A stretch of 64,000 nucleotides of DNA, taken from CBDCWA01 sp965223255 (lineage in GTDB: Bacteria; Pseudomonadota; Alphaproteobacteria; Rhizobiales; Hyphomicrobiaceae). Under the pieces are notes generated by a model. It did no database searches, had not been told where the DNA came from, and saw nothing but the letters and a program-made list of their open reading frames with translations. The stretch is from NCBI GenBank assembly GCA_965223255.1, contig CBDCWA010000002.1, positions 496,001 through 560,000 of the forward strand, read 5' to 3'. Position 1 is the stretch's first letter. Every line of letters starts with the position of its first letter. A program made the position numbers and the translations under genes. This document shows positions 35,417 through 44,815 of the stretch, one piece after another.

Positions 35417-35813
35417 TCAGGTTTCTCCATCAACAGAGCTAAGACGCCGACCCGAGAGCTTAATGCGACAGCGGCCTAATCACGCGGAAGCCATATCAGA
35501 TGATTCGCAATTTCGCAGAATGCCGTCGCGAATGCCATTGAAGTGGCGCCCACACATTTTTGCACAAACGTGAGGCAAGCGACCAGAATAACGGCAGTTT
35601 TTGCGATTCTGCGCTGTGTTCAACATGTAAATGGCTTCTGTTGTTCGAATGTCCCAGCTGGTCCGGGAAATGCATGCAAACGCATGTCGAAAGGTGTGTT
35701 CGATCAGCGATTGTGCCCTCAATCGCTTGTCATGAGACGCAAATATATCGTCCCGCTTAGCGCAATCGGCAAAAAGTTAAGTAACTGATGTCAATTGACG
35801 AATTTTGGAAAGA

Positions 35814-35827
35814 TGAACATTTGTTCA
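35814..35827. promoter_or_regulatory. 14-bp inverted repeat upstream of prkA
   Basis: TGAACA-TT-TGTTCA has perfect 6-bp arms, the same arms as the site upstream of pckA. It is about 310 bp before the prkA start and could be an operator shared by the two loci. Confidence 0.5.
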
Positions 35828-35843
35828 CGCGATGAAACCTGCA

Positions 35844-35865
35844 CCTGTGCAGATCTATACACAGG
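35844..35865. promoter_or_regulatory. inverted repeat CCTGTG-N10-CACAGG
   Basis: Perfect 6-bp arms with a 10-base spacer, 16 bp downstream of the TGAACA palindrome. It may be an operator or an unrelated hairpin. No regulator is known. Confidence 0.35.
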
Positions 35866-36137
35866 CCCGACGCACTTCTGCCAGATCTGCGTGTTTAATT
35901 TGACAATGTGTGCTGTGGCGGCATGAAATCTCAAAACTCAGGGAAATTGTCCCTGTGTGTGCAGTTGGTAAAGAGTTTTTTAGATCGAGCCGACCGCCCG
36001 CAATTAGGTTCTGCTGAGCAGCCCAATGTTTTTCGGGCGCCCATTGTTTCACGGGCTAAGTGCGCCCACCTCTAAGAGTGTAGGGCCAGTTGTCTGGCTT
36101 GAAGACTTCGAGCGAAAAGAAAGTGACGGGTAAGAGC

Positions 36138-38084
36138 ATGACCTCCGAAACTGAGATTTTCGAACTCTATTCGAAAAGCTACGACCGCAACAAGGAAGCA
36201 GAGTTCTCGCTGAAGGACTATCTTGAGTGCTGTCGTACCGATCCAATGATGTACGCCGGTGCAGCGGAACGCATGATCGCCGCCATCGGCGAACCGGAAG
36301 TACTGGATACCTCGAAAGACCTGCGCTTGGGGCGCATCTTTCAAAATCGCACCATCAAGGTCTATCCGGCCTTTAAGGACTTTTACGGTCTGGAAGATAC
36401 CATCGAACGCATTGTGGGTTTCTTCCGCCATGCAGCCCAAGGCCTCGAAGAGCGAAAGCAAATCCTGTATTTGCTGGGCCCCGTCGGCGGCGGCAAATCC
36501 TCACTCGCCGAGCGACTGAAGGAGTTGATGGAGGCTTGCCCGATTTATGTCCTGAAGGCGGGCGAAGAGATCAGTCCGATTTTCGAAAGCCCACTGGTGC
36601 TGTTCGATCCTGGCGCGATGGGCCCGATGCTGGAAGAGAAATACGGCATCCCGAAGCGCAAGTTGACCGGACGCATGAGCCCATGGGCGGTCAAACGCCT
36701 TGATGAGTTTGGCGGTGATATCTCCAAGTTCTCAGTCGTCAAACTGCAGCCGTCGCGGCTGCGCCAGGTTTGTATTGCGAAGACTGAACCAGGCGATGAA
36801 AATAACCAGGACATTTCGGCTCTGGTTGGCAAGGTCGACATTCGCAAGCTTGAATTTTATGGCCAGAACGATGCGGACGCCTACTCGTATTCTGGCGGTC
36901 TCAATCGCACGACCCAGGGTCTCCTGGAATTCGTCGAAATGTTCAAGGCGCCAATCAAGATGCTCCATCCGTTGCTGACCGCGACCCAGGATGAGACGTA
37001 TGTCGGCACTGAGAATGTTGGCGCCTTGCCCTATCAGGGCATCATTGTCGCACACTCGAATGAAAGCGAATGGCAGAGCTTTCGTGCAAACAAGAACAAT
37101 GAGGCGTTTCTCGACCGCATCTGCGTAATCCAAGTGCCCTATTGCTTGCGCGTGTCGGATGAGAAAAAGATCTATGATAAACTGCTGACCACCAGCGAGT
37201 TAACAGAGGCACCATGTGCGCCGGGCACCTTGGAGATGTTGGCGCAGTTTTCTGTCTTAACGCGGCTGCGCGAGCATGAGAATTCAAGCTTGTTCTCCAA
37301 GATGCGCGTCTATGACGGGGAGAGCCTTAAGGACACCGATCCCCATGCCAAAACCATCCAGGAATACCGCGACGCGGCGGGTCTGAATGAAGGCATGGAT
37401 GGCACATCAACGCGCTTTGCTTACAAGGTGCTGTCTGAAACATTCAACTATGACAACAAGGAGATCGCAGCCGATCCCGTGCATTTGATGTTCGTGCTCG
37501 AGCAGGCCGTGCGGCGCGAGCAGCTGCCGGAAGAAACGGAAAACCGTTATATCGAGTTTATCAAGGAAGACTTGTCGCCACGCTATGCGGAATTTATCGG
37601 CAACGAAATTCAAAAGGCTTACCTCGAAAGCTATCACGATTTCGGCCAGAACTTGTTTGACCGCTATGTCGCCTATGCTGATGCCTGGATTGAAGACCAG
37701 GACTTCAAGGATCCCGACACCGGGCAGTTGATGAGCCGGCAGGTGCTCGACCAGGAATTATCGAAGATTGAAAAACCGGCTGGCATCGCCAATCCCAAAG
37801 ACTTCCGCTACGAGGTGGTCAAGTTCTCCTTGCGCGCGAGAGCGAAAAATGCTGGCAAGAACCCATCCTGGACGTCTTACGAAAAAATCCGCGATGTGAT
37901 TGAAAAGCGGATGTTCAGCCAGGTGGAAGACCTATTGCCGGTGATTTCGTTCGGGGCCAAGCAGGATAGCGAGACTGAGAAGAAGCACGAAGAGTTCGTC
38001 TCGCGCATGGTCGCCCGAGACTACACCGCGCGTCAGGTCCGTCGTCTGGTTGAATGGTATATGCGCGTCAAGAAGTCCGGCTAA
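36138..38084 (+). CDS. prkA: PrkA-family serine protein kinase
   Basis: 648 aa, matching E. coli YeaG and Bacillus PrkA. The N-terminal AAA-like domain has the P-loop YLLGPVGGGKSSLAERLK. The SGGLNRTTQGLLEFVEMFKAPIKMLHPLLTATQ block is highly conserved in the family, and the C-terminal PrkA domain ends VEWYMRVKKSG. Family members are induced in starvation and stationary phase and phosphorylate protein targets, though direct kinase activity is debated. ATG 36138 is chosen over TTG 36090, which adds 16 unconserved residues. It heads the prkA-yeaH-spoVR operon. Confidence 0.95.
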   Translation: MTSETEIFELYSKSYDRNKEAEFSLKDYLECCRTDPMMYAGAAERMIAAIGEPEVLDTSKDLRLGRIFQNRTIKVYPAFKDFYGLEDTIERIVGFFRHAAQGLEERKQILYLLGPVGGGKSSLAERLKELMEACPIYVLKAGEEISPIFESPLVLFDPGAMGPMLEEKYGIPKRKLTGRMSPWAVKRLDEFGGDISKFSVVKLQPSRLRQVCIAKTEPGDENNQDISALVGKVDIRKLEFYGQNDADAYSYSGGLNRTTQGLLEFVEMFKAPIKMLHPLLTATQDETYVGTENVGALPYQGIIVAHSNESEWQSFRANKNNEAFLDRICVIQVPYCLRVSDEKKIYDKLLTTSELTEAPCAPGTLEMLAQFSVLTRLREHENSSLFSKMRVYDGESLKDTDPHAKTIQEYRDAAGLNEGMDGTSTRFAYKVLSETFNYDNKEIAADPVHLMFVLEQAVRREQLPEETENRYIEFIKEDLSPRYAEFIGNEIQKAYLESYHDFGQNLFDRYVAYADAWIEDQDFKDPDTGQLMSRQVLDQELSKIEKPAGIANPKDFRYEVVKFSLRARAKNAGKNPSWTSYEKIRDVIEKRMFSQVEDLLPVISFGAKQDSETEKKHEEFVSRMVARDYTARQVRRLVEWYMRVKKSG

Positions 38085-38102
38085 GGAGGCGAAAGCGCAG
38101 CC

Positions 38103-39386
38103 ATGCACATTGTTGATCGGCGGCTCAATCCCAAGGCAAAGAGCCTCGGCAATCGCCAGCGGTTCATTCGCCGCGCCAAAGCCGAGATCCGGGAGGCTGT
38201 GCGAGAAGCGATCAAGAAGCGCAAGGTCTCCGACATCGCCGGTGGCGAAGAAGTTCGAATTCGCTCAAAGAGCCTTCGCGAGCCAACGTTTGGTTTGGGG
38301 AGGTCCAGCGGCCAACGCGATTTCGTTCTACCTGGCAATAAGGAATTCTCCGTCGGCGATGTCATTCGCAAGCCTCAAAGCGGCCGCGGCAACAGCGGCC
38401 AGAAGGGCAGCCCGGAGGGTGAAGGCGTAGATGATTTCGCCTTCAGCCTGACGCGTGATGAGTTTCTCGACATTTTCTTTGAAGATCTACAGCTTCCTAA
38501 TCTCGTCAAAGCGAAGTTGAAGCGCCTGACCTCGCCGGAGCGCGTCAGGGCTGGCTTTGTAACCGACGGCTCGCCCTCCAGGCTTAATCAGGTGCGTACA
38601 ATGCGCAATTCCCTGGCGCGCCGCATTGCCCTAAGGCGTCCCAAGATTGCTGACATAGAGCAGCTGCTGGCCGAGATATTGGAAGAGGAAGAAAAACCTG
38701 AGCCCGATCAGGAGCGCATCGAGCAACTGCGCCGCCGTCTCCGCCATATTGAACATTTGCGCCGCGTGGTCGCATACATCGATCCGCTGGACTTGAAATA
38801 CAATCGCTTTGAGCGCCGCCCAAAGCCTAAGACACAGGCCGTCATGTTCTGTTTGATGGATGTGTCGGCCTCCATGACCGAACAGCTGAAGGACTTGGCC
38901 AAGCGCTTCTTCATGCTGCTGCACCTCTTTCTGTCGCGCCATTACAACGAAGTTGATATCGTCTTCATTCGCCATACAACGGTGGCCCAGGAAGTCGATG
39001 AGGAAACGTTTTTCCGTGATACGACCACGGGCGGCACGGTCATTTCGACTGCGATGCAGGAAATGTTGCGTGTGGTAAAGGAGCGTTATCCAGTTGACGA
39101 TTGGAACATCTATACCGCACAGGCATCGGACGGTCACAACTTCGACGACGATATGGACGAGTGCATGGCACTGCTCGACCGCGAGATCCTGCCGATCTGC
39201 CAATACTTCGCGTATATTGAAGTCAGTCAGGAGGAGTACCGCGCAAGCTACCCAAGTGTTGTTTGGTCCGGATACGAAGAGATCGCTGCGACCCACCCGC
39301 ACTTCGCGATGCGCAAGGCATCCGCGCCAAGCGAGATCTATCCGGTATTTCGTGACCTGTTTTCAACCCCGGCTTACCGAACATAA
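38103..39386 (+). CDS. YeaH/YhbH family protein (DUF444), VWA-like
   Basis: 427 aa. It starts MHIVDRRLNPKAKSLGNRQRFIRRAK, the family N-terminus. The C-terminal half has a von Willebrand-like metal-site motif, CLMDVSASMTEQLKDLAKRFF, and IVFIRHTTVAQEVDEETFF. It acts with PrkA in stress and starvation responses in many bacteria; the biochemical role is unsettled. A strong TAAGGAGG lies before the ATG. There are 18 bp between the prkA stop and its start and 12 bp to spoVR, a tight operon. Confidence 0.93.
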   Translation: MHIVDRRLNPKAKSLGNRQRFIRRAKAEIREAVREAIKKRKVSDIAGGEEVRIRSKSLREPTFGLGRSSGQRDFVLPGNKEFSVGDVIRKPQSGRGNSGQKGSPEGEGVDDFAFSLTRDEFLDIFFEDLQLPNLVKAKLKRLTSPERVRAGFVTDGSPSRLNQVRTMRNSLARRIALRRPKIADIEQLLAEILEEEEKPEPDQERIEQLRRRLRHIEHLRRVVAYIDPLDLKYNRFERRPKPKTQAVMFCLMDVSASMTEQLKDLAKRFFMLLHLFLSRHYNEVDIVFIRHTTVAQEVDEETFFRDTTTGGTVISTAMQEMLRVVKERYPVDDWNIYTAQASDGHNFDDDMDECMALLDREILPICQYFAYIEVSQEEYRASYPSVVWSGYEEIAATHPHFAMRKASAPSEIYPVFRDLFSTPAYRT

Positions 39387-39398
39387 AAGGGGTTTGAG

Positions 39399-40940
39399 AT
39401 GGCGGTTCACACGAATTCAAAACTCTTGTTCGACGGTGCGGAATGGGATTTCGACCTTCTGAATAAGACCTATGACGCCATCGAGGAGATCGGTGTCGGC
39501 GAGATGGGCCTGAACGTCTATCCCAACCAGATTGAGGTCATCACGGCTGAGCAGATGCTGGATGCCTATGCCTCGATCGGTATGCCGAACATGTATCGGC
39601 ATTGGTCGTTCGGTAAGCATTTTGCGCGTGAAGAGGGGCTCTATCGCCGCGGTGCGCGTGCACTTGCTTATGAGCTGGTGATCAATTCCGATCCCTGCAT
39701 CAACTATGTCATGGAAGAAAACACCATGACCATGCAGACCCTCGTCATGGCGCATGCCGCTATGGGTCACAATCATTTCTTCAAAAACAATTATCTCTTC
39801 AAGCAATGGACCGATGCGACGTCCATTCTCGATTATCTGGCCTTTGCCAAGGAATATATTGCTGATTGCGACCAGCGTTATGGATCGGAGGAGGTGGAAC
39901 TCATTCTGGATTCCGCGCACGCGCTCATGAACCAAGGCGTCAGCCGTCACCCGACCCGCCGCCAATCACCAGCCGCCCTCAAGCAGCGCGCCCGCGATCG
40001 CGCCGAGCACGAAGAACAGACCTACAACGAACTCTGGCGAACCGTGCCGAGGTCTGCACTGCCCAAGCCCAAAGCCGCCGATGATAAAAAGGAAGAGGCA
40101 GAGGCGGAAACTTTGGGCCTGCCACAGGAGAACATCCTATATTTCCTGGAGAAGCATGCGCCCAAACTCGAGGAGTGGCAGCGCGAGATCTTGCGTATCG
40201 TGCGCATGTTGGCTCAGTATTTTTATCCGCAGCGCCAGACGAAAGTCATGAACGAGGGCTGCGCCACGTTCGTCCACTATGAGATCTTGAACCGTCTGTT
40301 CGAGACCGGTCAGATCACCGAAGGCGCGATCCTGGAATTCCTGCACAGTCACAGTTCAGTGGTCTACCAGCCTCGCTTTGAAGATCGTGGCTTCGGTGGC
40401 ATGAACCCGTATGCGCTGGGCTTTGCAATGATGAAAGATATTCAGCGCATTTCGATCGAGCCCACAGAAGAGGATCGCGACTGGTTTCCGGATTTTGCGG
40501 GCAATGGCGATCCCCTGGGCAATCTCAAGGAAGCTTGGTCCAACTTTCGCGACGACAGTTTCATTATGCAGTATTTGTCCCCCAAACTGATGCGCGATTT
40601 TCACCTGTTCCGGGTCCACGACAATTCTGAGGCGCCTTTTGTTGAGGTCACAGACATACATAATGAAGCCGGCTACCGTGAACTCCGCCGCGCCTTGTCG
40701 CGCCAGTACGACACATCCTCCACCGATCCCGACATCCAGATCGTCAATGCCGATCTTTCGGGCGGCCGCCGCCTGACACTTCGCCATAGCGTGCGCAACG
40801 GCGTGTTGCTCAATAAGGAGCAATGCGATCGAACACTCCAGCACGTGGCTCAGCTCTGGGGCTATCGCGTGAAGTTGGTCGAGCAGGATATAGAAACCGG
40901 CAAGACGCTCAAGGAGTACGAGGCTCTGCCTCTGCCATAG
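39399..40940 (+). CDS. SpoVR family protein (YcgB)
   Basis: 513 aa. Characteristic SpoVR segments are WDFDLLNKTYDAIEEIG, YPNQIEVITAEQMLDAYASIGMPNMYRHWSFGK, INSDPCINYVMEENTMTMQTLVMAHAAMGHNHFFKNN and WQREILRIVRMLAQYFYPQRQTKVMNEGCATFVHYEILN. The NEGCATFVHYEI region resembles a metal-binding helix. SpoVR is needed for spore cortex in Bacillus, but non-sporulating bacteria carry it with prkA and yeaH as a stress operon. It ends the operon here. Confidence 0.94.
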   Translation: MAVHTNSKLLFDGAEWDFDLLNKTYDAIEEIGVGEMGLNVYPNQIEVITAEQMLDAYASIGMPNMYRHWSFGKHFAREEGLYRRGARALAYELVINSDPCINYVMEENTMTMQTLVMAHAAMGHNHFFKNNYLFKQWTDATSILDYLAFAKEYIADCDQRYGSEEVELILDSAHALMNQGVSRHPTRRQSPAALKQRARDRAEHEEQTYNELWRTVPRSALPKPKAADDKKEEAEAETLGLPQENILYFLEKHAPKLEEWQREILRIVRMLAQYFYPQRQTKVMNEGCATFVHYEILNRLFETGQITEGAILEFLHSHSSVVYQPRFEDRGFGGMNPYALGFAMMKDIQRISIEPTEEDRDWFPDFAGNGDPLGNLKEAWSNFRDDSFIMQYLSPKLMRDFHLFRVHDNSEAPFVEVTDIHNEAGYRELRRALSRQYDTSSTDPDIQIVNADLSGGRRLTLRHSVRNGVLLNKEQCDRTLQHVAQLWGYRVKLVEQDIETGKTLKEYEALPLP

Positions 40941-41109
40941 CGATGTTCGTTAACCGTTGAGCCACGGCGAATTTCGGGCCCGGGCGCCGAACCTCGATCC
41001 AGCATCCGAAAGCCTATGGATTTTTGGCGGGATCTTTGAGATCAATTCCGATACAAAAAGAGTTATTCGCCAATTGGCCGCCGCCTGCGGCAAGCACGAG
41101 GAGAGGTGC

Positions 41110-41583
41110 ATGATTGACGTGAGCATTACGGTGAACGGCCGTGCACATAAGCGCAAGATTGCGGCCACGCTGCTGCTGGTAGATTTTCTGCGTGACGAGC
41201 TTGATCTGACCGGCACACATATCGGTTGCGATACCGCCCAATGCGGCACCTGTGTCGTCCATGTCGATGGTAATTCGGTCAAGGCCTGCAATATGTTAGC
41301 AGCACAGGCTGATGGAAAATCAGTGACCACCATCGAGGGCTTGTCTGAGGGTTCAGACTTGCATCCCGTCCAAGCCGCATTTCGCGAGGCACATGCCCTG
41401 CAATGCGGCTATTGCACCCCCGGCATGGTAATGAGTGCGGCTGATCTTCTCCAGAAAACACCAAGCCCCTCGGAACAAGAGATCAGAACTTGGCTCAAGG
41501 GCAACATCTGCCGATGCACCGGCTATCATAACATCGTCAAGGCCGTGCAAGCGGCAGCGACCAAGACGACACCAAGCGCATAG
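41110..41583 (+). CDS. coxS: CoxS-type [2Fe-2S] subunit of molybdenum hydroxylase
   Basis: 157 aa with two [2Fe-2S] clusters. The plant-type N-terminal cluster is ligated by Cys40, 45, 48 and 60, and the C-terminal four-helix cluster by Cys99, 102, 134 and 136 (CGYCTPGM, CRCTGYHN). It passes electrons from the Mo site to FAD. ATG 41110 is chosen after a GAGGAGAGG ribosome-binding site; an earlier in-frame start adds 51 unrelated residues. It is the first gene of the S-L-M operon. Confidence 0.92.
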   Translation: MIDVSITVNGRAHKRKIAATLLLVDFLRDELDLTGTHIGCDTAQCGTCVVHVDGNSVKACNMLAAQADGKSVTTIEGLSEGSDLHPVQAAFREAHALQCGYCTPGMVMSAADLLQKTPSPSEQEIRTWLKGNICRCTGYHNIVKAVQAAATKTTPSA

Positions 41584-41618
41584 GTATTTGTTGGCAGCCC
41601 GTCAGTGGGAGGAATGAG

Positions 41619-43997
41619 ATGAGCGATAGCGGCATTGGCGCATCAGTTAAGAGGCGTGAGGATATTCGATTTCTCAAAGGGCTCGGCAAATATACCGCAG
41701 ACATCAGCCTCAGACATCAAACGCATTGCGTGTTTGTGCGCGCGACAGTCGCTCATGGAGAAATCAAGAGCATAAATGTTGATGCGGCGCGCAGCGCGCC
41801 AGGGGTGGTCGCCGTCTTCACCCAGGATGAAATTGATGCGACAGGCGTGCCCGGTGGTCTGCCCTGTGGATGGCTTGTGACCAGCCGCGATGGTGAGCCG
41901 ATGAAAGAACCGCGTCACCCGATCCTGGCGTCCGGCAAAGTCCGCCACGTCGGCGATCCAATCGTCGCCGTCATTGCTGAAACAACATCGGCCGCCAAGG
42001 ATGCCGCGGAAAAAGTGGTCATAGATATTGCTGAAAAGCCGGCCGTCATCGATATGAAAGCTGCGCAATCCGGCGGCGTCATCGTGCATGATGAAGCGCC
42101 TGATAACATTTGTTTTGATTGGGAACTTGGCGATGCAGCGGCCGTTGATGCGGCCATGGCGAAGGCCGCCCATATCACCAAAATAGATCTCGTCAACAAC
42201 CGCCTCGTTGCAAACGCCATGGAACCCCGCGCCGCCATTGGCAATTACAATGTCGCGACCGAGGACTACACGCTTTACACCACCAGCCAGAACCCCCACG
42301 TCATCCGCCTGTTAATGGGCGCTTTCGTGCTTGGGCTGCCTGAGCACAAATTGCGCGTCTTTGCCCCCGATGTCGGCGGCGGATTTGGATCGAAGATCTA
42401 TCACTATGCCGAAGAGGCGTTCGTGACTTGGGCGGCAAAGCAGATCGGCCGGCCGGTAAAGTGGGTTGCCGACCGCTCTGAGGCCTTCATGTCCGACGCA
42501 CAAGGCCGCGATCATGTCACCCATGCTGAGATGGGCTTCGATAAAGACGGCAAGGCCGTGGCATTGAAGTGCGAGACGCTCGCCAATATGGGTGGCTATC
42601 TCTCGACCTTCGCGCCGTGTGTGCCGACGTGGCTGCATGGCACGCTGTTGGCCGGCCAGTACACGACGCCCGCCATTTATTGCAACGTCAAGGGAATTTT
42701 CACCAACACCGTCCCGGTGGATGCTTACCGCGGCGCCGGCCGCCCAGAGGCGACATTTCTGCTTGAGCGCTTGATGAGCAAGGCCGCCCAGGAAATGGGT
42801 GTCGACCAGGCGGAACTGCGGTCTAGGAATTTCATTCAACCAGACCAGTTTCCCTATCAGACACCGGTTGCCGTCGTCTATGACACTGGCGATTATCAGG
42901 CGAGCCTGGATAAGGCCTTGGCAATGGCGGACTACCACGGTTTCGCCGGCCGTCGAGACGCGGCCAAGGCGGCGGGTAAACTTCGTGGCATTGGCGTTGC
43001 GAGTTACATCGAGGCCTGCGGTATCGCACCCTCAAGCCTTGTTGGCGCATTGGGTGCCCGTGCCGGCCTCTATGAGGCTGCAACAGTGCGCGTCAACCCG
43101 ACCGGATCGGTAACCGTGTTGACCGGCTCCCACAGCCATGGCCAGGGCCATGAAACAACATTTGCCCAGGTGGTCGCTGACAAACTTTCGATCCCTATCG
43201 AGCAGGTCGAGATCGTGCATGGCGACACCGCCAAAGTACCGTTCGGCATGGGCACATATGGGTCACGGTCGATTGCCGTCGGCGGCACCGCTTTGGTAAA
43301 CGCACTCGATAAGGTGATTGACAAGGGCCGCAAGATTGCCGCGCACCTGCTCGAAGCGGCGCTTGAGGATATTGAATTTGCAGATGGTGCCTATCAGGTT
43401 AAAGGCACGGACAAATCCAAGGCGTTTGGCGAGGTCGCGCTTACCGCCTACGTCCCGCATCAATACCCGATTGAGGAGATTGAACCTGGGCTTGAGGAGA
43501 CAGCCTTTTACGATCCTAAGAATTTCACCTTTCCCGCTGGCACCTATATCTGCGAAGTTGAGATTGACCCACGCACGGGCGTTGTGGAAATCGTGTCCTT
43601 CGTCGCAGCCGACGATTTCGGCAACGTCATCAATCCGATGATTGTTGAGGGACAGGTTCACGGCGGATTGGCACAGGGCATTGGCCAGGCTCTACTAGAG
43701 CAAACGGTTTATGACGACAACGGCCAATTGCAGACCGGCTCTTATATGGACTATTGCATGCCGCGCGCCGATGATTTGCCGATGTTCCAAGTCGCGACAA
43801 CGTCGACACCGTGCACCCACAACCCGTTGGGGGTCAAAGGCTGCGGCGAGGCCGGCGCAATTGGATCACCGCCCGCTGTGATAAATGCAGTGGTTGATGC
43901 CCTGAAAGACTTCGGCGTCGATCATATCGACATGCCGGCAACGCCGGAAAAGATATGGTCATTGATCAATACGCCAGCACGCCAAGCAGCAGAATGA
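41619..43997 (+). CDS. CoxL-type large subunit, form II (molybdopterin-binding)
   Basis: 792 aa catalytic subunit of the xanthine oxidase/CODH family, carrying Mo with molybdopterin cytosine dinucleotide. The N-terminal GASVKRREDIRFLKGLGKYTADI start is typical. The active-site loop is AYRGAGR (residues 369-375), the form II signature, not the AYxCSFR loop with the Cu-binding Cys of true form I CO dehydrogenases. The late VKGCGEAGAIGSPPAV supplies the catalytic Glu. The likely reaction is hydroxylation of an aromatic, aldehyde or purine-like substrate. CO oxidation is not supported by the motif. Gene order S-L-M agrees. Confidence 0.92.
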   Translation: MSDSGIGASVKRREDIRFLKGLGKYTADISLRHQTHCVFVRATVAHGEIKSINVDAARSAPGVVAVFTQDEIDATGVPGGLPCGWLVTSRDGEPMKEPRHPILASGKVRHVGDPIVAVIAETTSAAKDAAEKVVIDIAEKPAVIDMKAAQSGGVIVHDEAPDNICFDWELGDAAAVDAAMAKAAHITKIDLVNNRLVANAMEPRAAIGNYNVATEDYTLYTTSQNPHVIRLLMGAFVLGLPEHKLRVFAPDVGGGFGSKIYHYAEEAFVTWAAKQIGRPVKWVADRSEAFMSDAQGRDHVTHAEMGFDKDGKAVALKCETLANMGGYLSTFAPCVPTWLHGTLLAGQYTTPAIYCNVKGIFTNTVPVDAYRGAGRPEATFLLERLMSKAAQEMGVDQAELRSRNFIQPDQFPYQTPVAVVYDTGDYQASLDKALAMADYHGFAGRRDAAKAAGKLRGIGVASYIEACGIAPSSLVGALGARAGLYEAATVRVNPTGSVTVLTGSHSHGQGHETTFAQVVADKLSIPIEQVEIVHGDTAKVPFGMGTYGSRSIAVGGTALVNALDKVIDKGRKIAAHLLEAALEDIEFADGAYQVKGTDKSKAFGEVALTAYVPHQYPIEEIEPGLEETAFYDPKNFTFPAGTYICEVEIDPRTGVVEIVSFVAADDFGNVINPMIVEGQVHGGLAQGIGQALLEQTVYDDNGQLQTGSYMDYCMPRADDLPMFQVATTSTPCTHNPLGVKGCGEAGAIGSPPAVINAVVDALKDFGVDHIDMPATPEKIWSLINTPARQAAE

Positions 43998-44009
43998 GGC
44001 GCTTTGACA

Positions 44010-44807
44010 ATGTATGAATTTGCTTATCATCGCCCATCGGACTTGAGTGAGGCGCAGCGCTTGGTCGAAGCCGATCAGGACGCCACGCTTTTGGCCGGTG
44101 GTCAAACTTTGCTGCCGACGCTGCGCCAGCGTCTGGCTAAACCATCAAGCCTCGTCGATTTGTCTGCAATCGCAGGCCTCAGCGGAATATCCCGCGACGG
44201 CGACACACTGCGCATCGGCGCCATGACGACCCATGCCGAAATCGCGGCAAGTGACGTCGTCGGTGCAGCAATCCCGGCACTTGCACATTTGGCTGGCGAA
44301 ATTGGTGATCCGCAGGTCCGACATCGCGGCACGTTAGGCGGGTCTATTGCCAACAATGATCCGGCAGCCGACTGGCCAGCCGGTGTGCTTGCCCTTCGAG
44401 CCACCATCACCACCAATCAGCGCGATATTGCAGCAGATGATTATTTCCAAGGATTGTTCTCAACGGCCCTCAAGCCGGGAGAGATCGTGACATCGATCGC
44501 GTTTCCGGTTCCGGATAAAGCTGGTTATGCGAAATTCGAGCAACCGGCGTCACGCTATGCCCTGGTCGGGGTCTGCGTTGTCAAGCAGGCGGCAGGCGTA
44601 CGGGTAGCCGTGACGGGTGCAGGCGAGAGCGGCGTCTTTCGCGTAACGGAGTTTGAATCGCGTCTCGCAGCGAATTTTTCTACTTCGGCGCTTGATGGTG
44701 CAACGGTGGATCCATCGGGCCTGTTGTCAGATCTGCATGGCAGCTCTCACTATCGCGCAGCCCTCATACCTGTAATGGCGGAACGCGCCGTCGCCGCAGC
44801 GCAGTAA
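44010..44807 (+). CDS. coxM: CoxM-type FAD subunit of molybdenum hydroxylase
   Basis: 265 aa. FAD-binding motifs are LLAGGQTLLPTLRQRLAKPSSLVDLS and HRGTLGGSIANNDPAADWPA, the latter holding the TLGG and AAD signatures. It takes electrons from the Fe-S subunit and passes them to a quinone or other acceptor. ATG 44010 is preferred to TTG 44004, two codons earlier. It lies 12 bp after coxL. Confidence 0.92.
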   Translation: MYEFAYHRPSDLSEAQRLVEADQDATLLAGGQTLLPTLRQRLAKPSSLVDLSAIAGLSGISRDGDTLRIGAMTTHAEIAASDVVGAAIPALAHLAGEIGDPQVRHRGTLGGSIANNDPAADWPAGVLALRATITTNQRDIAADDYFQGLFSTALKPGEIVTSIAFPVPDKAGYAKFEQPASRYALVGVCVVKQAAGVRVAVTGAGESGVFRVTEFESRLAANFSTSALDGATVDPSGLLSDLHGSSHYRAALIPVMAERAVAAAQ

Positions 44808-44815
44808 GGCATTTT

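Larger units (their letters stand above)
35417..36137. other. pyrE-prkA divergent regulatory region
   Basis: About 720 bp without a convincing gene. It is A/T-rich toward prkA and contains two inverted repeats: TGAACATTTGTTCA (35814-35827) and CCTGTG-N10-CACAGG (35844-35865). A further CCTGTGTGTGCAG lies near 35952. This large spacer before a stress operon suggests complex control. Confidence 0.5.

Noticed and set aside
35480..35722. 80-codon minus-strand frame upstream of pyrE
   Set aside because: Cys/His/Arg-rich composition typical of shadow frames and no ribosome-binding site.
41619..43997. Assignment as an aerobic CO dehydrogenase (form I)
   Set aside because: The active-site loop is AYRGAGR rather than AYxCSFR, and the gene order is S-L-M rather than M-S-L.
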